Shown here one piece after another: positions 55,644-62,552 of a stretch of DNA of 64,000 nucleotides. The notes beneath the pieces were generated by a model. It was not told the origin of the DNA. It ran no database searches and worked only from the letters and a program-made list of their open reading frames with translations. The stretch is from Myxococcota bacterium. Its GTDB lineage: Bacteria > Myxococcota_A > UBA796 > CAJQPC01. Positions within the stretch are counted from its first letter, which is position 1; every line of letters starts with the position of its first letter. Made by a program: the position numbers and the translations under genes. The DNA lies in NCBI GenBank assembly GCA_023150845.1, contig JAKLKD010000011.1:1-64000 (forward strand), written 5' to 3'.

Positions 55644-56204
55644 GTGGCTTATCTCATCGACAATGGTATCTTGAGCACGCTCGCGAAGCGCTGGCAAGGG
55701 CAACCTACGTATCTATCCTCGCGACGGGCAGACTGGTGCGGGCTCCTCACCGTAGCCGCCGAGGTCCGCAACGAGTGTCGGCTGCCCGAGATCGACCACA
55801 TCTTCGAGGATTCTGGATGTGGTTGGCCGCTCATCAATGTCCACAAGAGTAGCCTAAGGGCCTCCTCCGCTCTTCAACGAGTCCGGCCCGTATCGGCCAA
55901 CGCAACACGGGATCTTGGCGAAGACATCAGCCTCGCGCTCCTGATGAGCGATCTTCTTACGCTACGCTGGGTGACCCTTGACGTTCGCGCAGAGCGGCGG
56001 ACCCTACATGAGCTCGGTGCAGAGCGTGTTTGTTCCCCGTACGATCTGCTGATCGACCTCCTGGAACGCGGCCTCCTGGATCTCGCCGCTTTTGACGCCT
56101 GCAAGAAGGCTTTCGAGGCGAGAATGCAAGGTCTTCTCGGCTTCCCTGCACGCCTCCAGCCCCGCTACAACGCGCTCAAGGGAACCTCAGCCGGACCTCG
56201 CTGA
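55644..56204 (+). CDS. PIN-like nuclease, probable toxin partner
   Basis: A 186-residue protein from GTG 55644, 3 bases after the HTH-peptidase stop. MAYLIDNGILSTLAKRW opens a PIN-like fold (conserved Asp6), LGEDISLALLMSDLLTL carries the acidic helix, and WVTLDVRAERRTLHELGAER with the following CSPYDLLIDLLERGLLD strongly resembles the C-terminal half of PIN domains of the DUF3368/DUF4411 kind, where a late Asp completes the metal site. Likely a metal-dependent RNase toxin. The assignment rests on pattern recognition; an alternative is an inactive structural partner. Confidence 0.7.
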   Translation: MAYLIDNGILSTLAKRWQGQPTYLSSRRADWCGLLTVAAEVRNECRLPEIDHIFEDSGCGWPLINVHKSSLRASSALQRVRPVSANATRDLGEDISLALLMSDLLTLRWVTLDVRAERRTLHELGAERVCSPYDLLIDLLERGLLDLAAFDACKKAFEARMQGLLGFPARLQPRYNALKGTSAGPR

Positions 56205-56243
56205 CCCCGCGTACCAATTGCCTGCTGGCTACCAGAACGCTCT

Positions 56244-56288
56244 TGGGACGACTGGGGATCACCGCGCTGAGGCCGCGGCGAGCAGGTG
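56244..56288. repeat. 45-bp direct repeat, right copy
   Basis: Identical to 54281-54325 over all 45 bases. It includes the stop codon and last codons of comF on the minus strand. Confidence 0.95.
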
Positions 56289-56900
56289 GACCTCGGACGC
56301 CCCGGCGCAGAGCAGCTCTCGGGCGCAGGAGGCCGCGGTGCTGCCCGTGGTGATCACGTCGTCGATGAGCAGCGCCCGCCCCGCGATGAGGGGGCCCCGG
56401 GCGTCGAAGGCCGCGGCGAGGTTCTCCCGGCGGGCCTCGGCGTCTAAGCCCGCCTGGGCCTGGCCCCCGTCCCGGCGTAAGGCGTAGCGTAAGGGCAGGC
56501 CGAGGGCCTCGGCGACGGCCCCAGCGAGGATCGCCGTCGGCATGAACCCGCGCCTGAGGCTCGCCGCGCGGCGCTGGGGCACGGGCACCACGACGTCGAG
56601 GCGGGGCAGGCGACCCCGGCTGGCCTCGGCCATGACCCCGGCGAGGCCCTGGAGCGCGGACTCGTCCTGGCCGTACTTGCCCCGGCGGATGGCCGCGCCG
56701 ACGGGGCCGCCGTAGCTCGCCAGCACCCACGCCGTGCGCAGGGGCTCGGGCGGGTTCGTGAGCGGGAAGAGGCCCTTGGGCAGCCCGGCGGCGCAGGCGG
56801 CGCACCACGGCGCGGGCTCCTCGGCGCGGCGGGGGCCCTCACAGGCCGCGCAGCGCGCAGGGAGCACAAGGTCGACGACGGCGCTCAGGATCGGCAACAT
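56259..56900 (-). CDS. comF: ComF-family phosphoribosyltransferase-like protein
   Basis: A 213-residue ComF protein. Two CxxC pairs (CAACEG and CAACAAG, residues 17-36) suggest a zinc ribbon, and ALLIDDVITTGSTAASC is the PRPP-binding loop of phosphoribosyltransferases. FMPTAILAGAVAEALGLPLR, the YGQDESALQ region and RRENLAAAFDAR complete the fold. In naturally competent bacteria ComF aids DNA uptake, but homologs occur widely. Its last 30 bases lie in the right copy of the 45-bp repeat, so it was conserved through the insertion. Confidence 0.9.
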   Translation of the reverse strand: MLPILSAVVDLVLPARCAACEGPRRAEEPAPWCAACAAGLPKGLFPLTNPPEPLRTAWVLASYGGPVGAAIRRGKYGQDESALQGLAGVMAEASRGRLPRLDVVVPVPQRRAASLRRGFMPTAILAGAVAEALGLPLRYALRRDGGQAQAGLDAEARRENLAAAFDARGPLIAGRALLIDDVITTGSTAASCARELLCAGASEVHLLAAASAR

Positions 56901-56981
56901 GGTGGGCTCCCCGAGGAGACCTCACCAATAACTCAACCCCAAGCGGCCGCGGAATTGCTAACCCGCATAATCTTTGTCGAT

Positions 56982-57365
56982 TTAGGCGGGGATCTCGGCG
57001 GGCGGCGGGGCCTCGACCCGGGTGCGGCGGGCGTCGCCCCAGAGGCCGTCGAGGTCGTAGTGGTCGCGGAGCTCACGATCAAAGACGTGCATGATCACGT
57101 CACCAAAATCGACGAGGATCCAGCGGGCGGAGCTCAACCCCTCCACTGAGCGGGCCTTGACGCCGAGGTCGCTCTCGGCCATGTCCATGCAGTGCTGGGC
57201 GATGGCGCGGACCTGGCGGCTGTTGGTGCCGCTGCAGATGACGAAGTAGTCGCAGTAGTTGACGAGGCGCTCGACGTCGAGGATGACGACGTTCTCGGCC
57301 TTCTTCTCAAGGCTGAGCGTGCTGAGCGCGCGCACGATCTCTTCGGACGTGATGGCCGCCTCCAA
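56982..57365 (-). CDS. rsfS: Ribosome silencing factor
   Basis: A 127-residue RsfS. The nucleotidyltransferase-like pattern ENVVILDVERLVNYCDYFVI, SGTNSRQVRAIAQHCMD and SARWILVDFGDVIMHVFD is typical. It binds ribosomal protein uL14 and blocks subunit joining during starvation. The start is TTG 57365; no strong ribosome site is seen, so an inner start is possible. comF follows after 81 bases. Confidence 0.9.
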   Translation of the reverse strand: MEAAITSEEIVRALSTLSLEKKAENVVILDVERLVNYCDYFVICSGTNSRQVRAIAQHCMDMAESDLGVKARSVEGLSSARWILVDFGDVIMHVFDRELRDHYDLDGLWGDARRTRVEAPPPAEIPA

Positions 57366-57448
57366 GGGGCGTGATGGGTCAGATGGGCGCCGTGAAGACG
57401 CCCGCTCCCCAATAACCCGATCTCGCGCGCGCGCTCACGCGGGGGAGA

Positions 57449-58153
57449 TCAACGCGGCCGATCCCCTCGGGCGTCGGCGGGGGTCTCGATGGCCGGGGGC
57501 TGGCCGAAGCCGCTGCGGATGAGCTTGAGCTTCACCCCACGCTCGTCTTCGCCGCCCGCGAGGTAACGCCCTTCAAGGTCGACGCTGAGCCGGACCGCCG
57601 TGGCCTCGTCGAGCACGACCTCGCCGGAGAGGCTCAGGGGCACATCCGCCCGGGGCCGGGCCTCGGCGCCTTCGGGGGCCTCGGCGAGGCTCAGGCTGTA
57701 GCGTGTCGCCGGGCGGCCCTCGACCACGGCGTCATCGTCCTCGACCTCCCACTGAACCCGCCCGGCGAAGGGCCCCAGCGACTGGTCCCAGAGGTTCCAG
57801 GAGTAGCCAAGCTCCGTGCGGTAGAGCTCGGCGTCCTCATGCCGGGTGAAGCGGCCCTGCCCGGCGCGGGCGTAGGCGACCCGCTGGATGACCCGCACCT
57901 CGCTGCGCTGGCGCCCGTCGCGCAGGCGCCGGGCCTGGAAGTTGTCCCAGTCGCCCCAGAGCAGCTCCAAGGTCTCCCGGGTCTCCCGGCTGCCCTCGAC
58001 GCTGACGATGGTGGCCTCCAGGCGGTGCGGCCCGAGGCGCGCGGCGCTCTCTAAGGTGACCTGGGTAGACGCCGCGGCGAGCTCATCCGCCGCCGAGGGC
58101 CCACACGCCCAGCACCCAAACGCCGTCATCGGCCAGAAGAGCGCGCGCCGCAT
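57449..58153 (-). CDS. Lipoprotein of unknown function
   Basis: A 234-residue protein with a short signal peptide and lipobox (FGCWACG near residues 12-18, Cys17 as likely lipid site). The body is beta-rich with conserved-looking Trp and Arg residues (ELLWGDWDNFQARRLRDGRQ, LGYSWNLWDQSLGPFAGRVQ, YSLSLAEAPEG). It is separated from obgE by 9 bases and is probably co-transcribed. Envelope location likely; function unknown. Confidence 0.8.
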   Translation of the reverse strand: MRRALFWPMTAFGCWACGPSAADELAAASTQVTLESAARLGPHRLEATIVSVEGSRETRETLELLWGDWDNFQARRLRDGRQRSEVRVIQRVAYARAGQGRFTRHEDAELYRTELGYSWNLWDQSLGPFAGRVQWEVEDDDAVVEGRPATRYSLSLAEAPEGAEARPRADVPLSLSGEVVLDEATAVRLSVDLEGRYLAGGEDERGVKLKLIRSGFGQPPAIETPADARGDRPR

Positions 58154-58162
58154 CCGTCGCCC

Positions 58163-59206
58163 TCACCGCAGGGGAGATTCCACCTCGGCGAGTGTAGCGC
58201 GAAGCTCGTTGAGGCGGCGCCAGCACTCCTGGGTGAGCTCCGTCGTGCCCAGGTGGAGCGGGGCGGAGATCGCCCGAACCTCCACCCCAGCCTCGTCGCG
58301 GAAGCGGGCGCGCAGGGCGTCCAGCGCCTCCTCATCGAGGGTGTCGATCTTCGTCAGGACCACGATCTGCGGGCGCCCGGCGAGCTCCGGGGAGAAGGCG
58401 CGCAGCTCGTTGTTGATGATCTGGTAGCGCCGCACCGGGTCGGGCACGTCCTCGCCGAAGTCCATGCAGGAGACGAGGTGCAAGAAGAAGGTGCAGCGCT
58501 CGACGTGGCGCAAGAAGCGCAGGCCGAGGCCCTGGCCCTCGCTCGCGCCCTCGATGAGCCCGGGGATGTCGGCGATGACGAAGCTGCCCTCCCAGCCGAA
58601 GCTCACCACGCCGAGGTTCGGCACGAGCGTCGTGAAGGGGTAGTCCGCCACCCGGGGCCGGGCGTTGGACACCGCGGAGATGAACGTGGACTTCCCGGCG
58701 TTGGGGAAGCCGAGCAGGCCCACGTCCGCGAGCAGGCGCAGCTCCAGGCGCACGTTGCGGGCCTGGGCCGGGCCACCCGGGTCGTAGCGGGTGGGCGCGC
58801 GGTTGGTCGAGGTCTTGAAGCGGGTGTTGCCGCGCCCGCCTTGGCCGCCGTGGCAGAGCACCACCCGGCGCTCGTCTTCAGCGAGGTCCGCGAGCAATTG
58901 GCCCGTCTCGGCGTCAAAGACGACGGTGCCGACGGGCAGCTCGATCACGAGGTCCTCGCCGTCGGCCCCGGTGCGCCCCGCGCCCTGGCCGGGCCCGCCA
59001 GCCTTGGCCTCATAGAGCCGCTGGCCGCGGAGGTGCTCCAGGGTGTTGCGACGGGAGGTCGCGTAGAGCACCACGTCGCCGCCTTTGCCGCCGTCCCCGC
59101 CGTCGGGGCCGCCGAAGGGCACAAACACCTCTCGCCGGAAGGACGCGCAGCCTTTGCCGCCCTTCCCGGAGATGGTGGTGATCTCGACCTCATCGATAAA
59201 ACGCAT
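58163..59206 (-). CDS. obgE: Obg family GTPase
   Basis: A 347-residue Obg. The Gly-rich N-terminal domain (GGPDGGDGGKGG, GGRGNTRFKT) precedes a GTPase core with G1 GFPNAGKST (residues 166-174), G3 DIPGL and G4 TKID in VVLTKIDTLDEE. A short C-terminal part follows. It is a ribosome-associated GTPase of growth control. It lies with rplU and rpmA, a very common order. Confidence 0.97.
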   Translation of the reverse strand: MRFIDEVEITTISGKGGKGCASFRREVFVPFGGPDGGDGGKGGDVVLYATSRRNTLEHLRGQRLYEAKAGGPGQGAGRTGADGEDLVIELPVGTVVFDAETGQLLADLAEDERRVVLCHGGQGGRGNTRFKTSTNRAPTRYDPGGPAQARNVRLELRLLADVGLLGFPNAGKSTFISAVSNARPRVADYPFTTLVPNLGVVSFGWEGSFVIADIPGLIEGASEGQGLGLRFLRHVERCTFFLHLVSCMDFGEDVPDPVRRYQIINNELRAFSPELAGRPQIVVLTKIDTLDEEALDALRARFRDEAGVEVRAISAPLHLGTTELTQECWRRLNELRATLAEVESPLR

Positions 59207-59227
59207 GACGAACCCTGAAGCAGAGAA

Positions 59228-59250
59228 CGCCGCGGAGAGGCTCCGCGGCG
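59228..59250 (-). terminator. Strong hairpin between rpmA and obgE
   Basis: CGCCGCGGAG and CTCCGCGGCG form a perfect 10-bp stem with a 3-base loop. On the minus strand it is followed by TTCTCTGCTT, so only a weak T-tract. It may act as a partial terminator or as an mRNA 3' end for rplU-rpmA, letting obgE be made in lower amount. Confidence 0.5.
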
Positions 59251-59280
59251 ATCACGAGCGGTCGTTGAGCGCGCCAGCGG

Positions 59281-59559
59281 TCACTTGGCCGCGGCGGACT
59301 CCTCGGTCTCGACGGGGGTGACGGACACCCGGCGGCGGCCGCGGTACTCGGAGAACTTGACGTGGCCGTCCACCTTCGAGAACAGCGTCCAGTCACGACC
59401 GACGCCGACGTTCGGGCCAGCGTGGAAGACGGTGCCGAGCTGGCGGACGAGGATGCTGCCCGCGGTGACGAGCTGGCCATCGCCGCGCTTCACGCCGCGG
59501 TATTGCGGGTTGGAGTCGCGACCGTTGCGGGTCGAGCCCTGTCCCTTCTTATGTGCCAT
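59281..59559 (-). CDS. rpmA: Ribosomal protein bL27
   Basis: A 92-residue bL27. [20 protein letters not shown], then [20 protein letters not shown] and the [20 protein letters not shown] section are the family signature. It binds the 50S subunit near the peptidyl-transferase centre. The short C-terminal [12 protein letters not shown] is an acidic extension. Sits 33 bases after rplU. Confidence 0.98.
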   Translation of the reverse strand: MAHKKGQGSTRNGRDSNPQYRGVKRGDGQLVTAGSILVRQLGTVFHAGPNVGVGRDWTLFSKVDGHVKFSEYRGRRRVSVTPVETEESAAAK

Positions 59560-59592
59560 GGGGGGGTACTCCAGTGGAGGAGGCGCGGGGCC

Positions 59593-59901
59593 TCAGGCGT
59601 TGATGCCAGTGATCTCGAGGGTGGTGAGCGACGCGCGGAAACCGCGACGAACGCGGGACCGACGACGGCGGCGATACTTGAAGGTGATCACCTTGTCGCC
59701 CTGGTCGTGGGAGACGACGCGGGCGGTCACCGAGGCGCCCTCCACCGTGGGGGCGCCGACCTTGATCTCATCGCCGCCAACGAGCACCACCTTAGCGAAG
59801 GTGGCGTCAGCGCCGACGTCGAGGGCGAGGCGATCGACCTGAACGGTGTCGTTCACCGCGACCCGGTACTGCTTGCTTCCGATCTCAACTACCGCGTACA
59901 T
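59593..59901 (-). CDS. rplU: Ribosomal protein bL21
   Basis: A 102-residue bL21. MYAVVEIGSKQYRVAVNDTV and the KVITFKYRRRRRSRVRRGFR region are typical. First gene of the rplU-rpmA-obgE group, with a strong promoter before it. Confidence 0.98.
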   Translation of the reverse strand: MYAVVEIGSKQYRVAVNDTVQVDRLALDVGADATFAKVVLVGGDEIKVGAPTVEGASVTARVVSHDQGDKVITFKYRRRRRSRVRRGFRASLTTLEITGINA

Positions 59902-59958
59902 GCGAGGACTCCTGTCTCCACAGCGGACCCGAAGGCCCCTTGGAGCGCGAACCCAAGG

Positions 59959-59987
59959 TATTTAGGCCGTCGCCTGGAGGCTGTCAA
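59959..59987 (-). promoter_or_regulatory. Sigma-70 promoter for rplU-rpmA-obgE
   Basis: On the minus strand TTGACA (59987-59982) and TAAATA (59964-59959) are separated by exactly 17 bases. Start near 59952 gives a 50-base leader to rplU. Confidence 0.8.
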
Positions 59988-60038
59988 GCGTCCGGGGCCA
60001 CGCCGCGCGCACAAAGCGCCGACCTGGGCCCCGGAGGA

Positions 60039-61736
60039 TCACGCCGCCCGCCCGCCGAGCAGGCTGCGCAGGGCGTCGAGGCGCGCTTGAACCTGCTCGG
60101 TGTCGAGTCCTTGGTGCCGCGCGGGCAACATACGTTTGGTGGACGACTCGAACACCGCGAGCAGCTCCATGAACTCCAGCATCCGGGTGTCCCGGGAGGG
60201 GATCACGTCGGTGACCGCGGCGTCGAGGTCGGCGGCGCTCACCACCTCCCGATCCTCGCCGTTGGCGATGCCCGCCGAGGCCAAGAGCACGGCCTCGATC
60301 TCCGCCGCGCTGTAGCCGGGGATCCGCGCCGCCGCCGCGCGCAGGTCCACGTCTGGGGCCAAGGTGAGCTTGTTCTTCCGCACCTGGGCCTCCATGACGC
60401 GCAGGCGCTCGTCCTCGTGCTCGGGGAAGAAGAAGGGGATCTTGAGGTCGAAGCGGCCCGGCCGCTTGAGGTCGGTGTCGAGCTTGTCGGGGCGGTTGGT
60501 CATCATCACGATCACCACCCGGCCGCGGTGGGAGGTGTCGGACATGAACTCCTTGAGCCGGGCGATCACCCGGGAGCCCGTGCCGCCATCCGTCTCGCCG
60601 CCTTGGTTGCCGATGCTGCGGTCGGCCTCGTCCAAGATGAGCAAGACGTAGCCCAGGCCGTCGACGACCTGGAGGATCTTCTCCAGGTTGGCCTCGGTGG
60701 AGCCCACCCACTTGTCGCGGAAGTTCTTGAGCTTGAGGCAGGTGAGCCCGCTCTCCCCGGCGAAGGCCTCGGCCAGGTAGGTCTTGCCCGTGCCCATGGG
60801 GCCCACGAAGATCACGCCCATGGGCACGCGGTTGGTGTGGCCCTTCCGGATCGCCGTGGCGATGCGCATGAGCTCCTCCTTCACGCCGTCCATGCCGCCG
60901 ACGTGGGAGAAGTCGTGCGCCGGGTCCACGAACTCGACGAGGCCGTGGCACTCCTGCTCGATGATCGACTTCTTGCGCCGGGACACGGCCTTGAACGAGA
61001 TCGCCTGCCCGCCCTCCCGCGCGACGCGGAAGAGGCCGCGGATCTGCAGGAGCGTGAGCCCGGCGGTGACCCGGGCGAGGTCGTGCTCGCTCATCTGGAG
61101 GTCGATGCCCGCGAGGTCCTGGGCGCGGATGAAGCGCTCCCGCTCCTCCTCGTTGGGCAGGGGCACCGCCACATGGGCGAGCTGGGGCGAGGCGAGCACC
61201 TTGCGGTGAAGCTCCAGGAGCTGCTCGGTCACCAGGATCACGAGGTTGTCTGAGGCGAGGAGCGCCGGGTCGGAGGACCAGCGCTGCAAAGAGACGAGCG
61301 CGCGTTTGTCGAGCTCAGACATGAAGCTGAGGTCGCCGCTCGGCGCGATGGTCTCGGCGTAGTCGAGCACCACGGCCGCGCTGTGGCGGGTGTCGGTGAT
61401 GACCTCCTCCAGATGCGGCAGCACCTCGCCGGGGCCCTTGGGCAGCTCCGCCAAGGTCACGCCGCCGGAGAGGCAGCGGTTGAGGCGGCCCTCCATCTCT
61501 TTGGTGGGCACCTCGACGCCTTCAGAGACGTTGTACCAGGCGACGATCTCCTTGGAGCGCGACAAGAACGCCTCCAAGAACGCCCGCAGGGGGACGTACT
61601 GGATCTTGCCGTCGCGGTCCTCCCAGGGGTGCAGGTCGCGCACGTTGCCGTGCAGCAAGAACATGCTCGCCTCACCGGCGAGATACCGCTCTCGTAGCTC
61701 ACGCGCCCACGAGGGGAGCTGGGGTTCACGCTTCAT
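60039..61736 (-). CDS. Two-domain AAA+ ATPase
   Basis: A 565-residue protein. The N-terminal half (residues about 1-260) is AAA-like but without a P-loop ([55 protein letters not shown]). The C-terminal half is an FtsH/CDC48-type AAA+ domain with GPMGTGKT (about residues 311-318), [34 protein letters not shown] (arginine fingers) and a helical lid. Similar doubled structure is seen in the eCIS ATPase at 11733. Cytoplasmic unfoldase or assembly ATPase with unknown substrate. Separate transcription from rplU, divergent from rfbD. Confidence 0.88.
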   Translation of the reverse strand: MKREPQLPSWARELRERYLAGEASMFLLHGNVRDLHPWEDRDGKIQYVPLRAFLEAFLSRSKEIVAWYNVSEGVEVPTKEMEGRLNRCLSGGVTLAELPKGPGEVLPHLEEVITDTRHSAAVVLDYAETIAPSGDLSFMSELDKRALVSLQRWSSDPALLASDNLVILVTEQLLELHRKVLASPQLAHVAVPLPNEEERERFIRAQDLAGIDLQMSEHDLARVTAGLTLLQIRGLFRVAREGGQAISFKAVSRRKKSIIEQECHGLVEFVDPAHDFSHVGGMDGVKEELMRIATAIRKGHTNRVPMGVIFVGPMGTGKTYLAEAFAGESGLTCLKLKNFRDKWVGSTEANLEKILQVVDGLGYVLLILDEADRSIGNQGGETDGGTGSRVIARLKEFMSDTSHRGRVVIVMMTNRPDKLDTDLKRPGRFDLKIPFFFPEHEDERLRVMEAQVRKNKLTLAPDVDLRAAAARIPGYSAAEIEAVLLASAGIANGEDREVVSAADLDAAVTDVIPSRDTRMLEFMELLAVFESSTKRMLPARHQGLDTEQVQARLDALRSLLGGRAA

Positions 61737-61793
61737 CTAGACCTCCGCCGCCTCGTCCTATCCCGTGGCGCGGCCCCATGGTAAACCCTCGTG

Positions 61794-62552
61794 ATGCGAG
61801 CCCTCCTCCTCGGCGCCGACGGGATGCTCGGACAGGCGCTCCAGCGCGTGAACCCCGGGCACACCCTCCTGCCGCTGACCCGGCGCGTGCTCGACCTCCG
61901 CGAGCTCTCGGGCCTCGACGCCCTCTTGGCCACGCTCAACCCCGAGCTGGTGATCTTCTGCGCCGCGGTGAGCGACGTGGACCGCTGCGCCACGGACCCC
62001 GAGGCCTGGGCGGTGAACGTCGAGGCCCCCGCCGCCTTCGCCGCGCGCCTGCCCACCTGGTTCGTGAGCAGCAACTACATCTTCAGCGGCCCGGGCCCCC
62101 ACACCCCCGACACGACGCCCTCCCCGGTGAACGCGTACGGCGCCCAGAAGGCCGAGGCCGAGCGCCGGGTGCTCGCCGCCGGGGGCCACGTCGTTCGCAC
62201 CGGCTGGCTCTACGGCCCGGGTGGGCGCAACTTCCCGTCTTCCCTCCCCCGCCGCCTCGGCGTCGAGCCCGTGCGCGCCTTACGCGGCTGGCCGGTGCAG
62301 CCGACCTATGTGGAGGACCTCGCCGCCGCGCTGTGGCGCCTGCCCACGGGGGTGAGCCACCTCATCGGCGAGGAGGAGTGTGACTGGTTCACCTTCGCCA
62401 CGGAGGTCGCGGAGCGGCTGGGCGCGCCGCCGCCGGAGCCCGCCGACGCGCTGCCCTGGGGCGCCCGGCCTCAGGACGCGCGCCTGAGCCCCGCCACCTT
62501 GCCGGGGTGGCGGGACGGGGTGGGGAGGTGGCTTAGAGGCCGACGGGGATGA
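61794..62552 (+). CDS. rfbD: dTDP-4-dehydrorhamnose reductase-like protein
   Basis: A 252-residue short-chain-dehydrogenase-type enzyme. LLLGADGMLGQALQ binds NAD(P)H, FCAAVSDVDRCATDPEAWAV matches RfbD, and the YGAQK catalytic pair (Tyr and Lys) follows VSSNYIFSG. It would reduce dTDP-4-keto-L-rhamnose to dTDP-rhamnose. No other rhamnose genes are here. ATG 61794 is chosen; GTG 61791 is an alternative. Its end overlaps the convergent FG-GAP gene by 20 bases. Confidence 0.85.
   Translation: MRALLLGADGMLGQALQRVNPGHTLLPLTRRVLDLRELSGLDALLATLNPELVIFCAAVSDVDRCATDPEAWAVNVEAPAAFAARLPTWFVSSNYIFSGPGPHTPDTTPSPVNAYGAQKAEAERRVLAAGGHVVRTGWLYGPGGRNFPSSLPRRLGVEPVRALRGWPVQPTYVEDLAAALWRLPTGVSHLIGEEECDWFTFATEVAERLGAPPPEPADALPWGARPQDARLSPATLPGWRDGVGRWLRGRRG

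Larger units (their letters stand above)
54281..56288. mobile_element. Inserted island with toxin-antitoxin-like genes
   Basis: A 1963-bp segment plus one 45-bp repeat copy, bounded by perfect 45-bp direct repeats. It contains an XRE-ImmA/IrrE gene and a PIN-like gene, has a lower GC content and different codon preference than its surroundings, and carries no integrase or transposase. Removing one repeat unit would restore a convergent pair of genes whose ends overlap by 12 bases, the style seen elsewhere in the window. It is probably a recently acquired, non-autonomous element. Confidence 0.8.

Noticed and set aside
54281-56288. Transposon with target-site duplication
   Set aside because: No transposase or terminal inverted repeats were seen, and 45 bp is far longer than usual target duplications, so a site-specific or homology-driven insertion is preferred.
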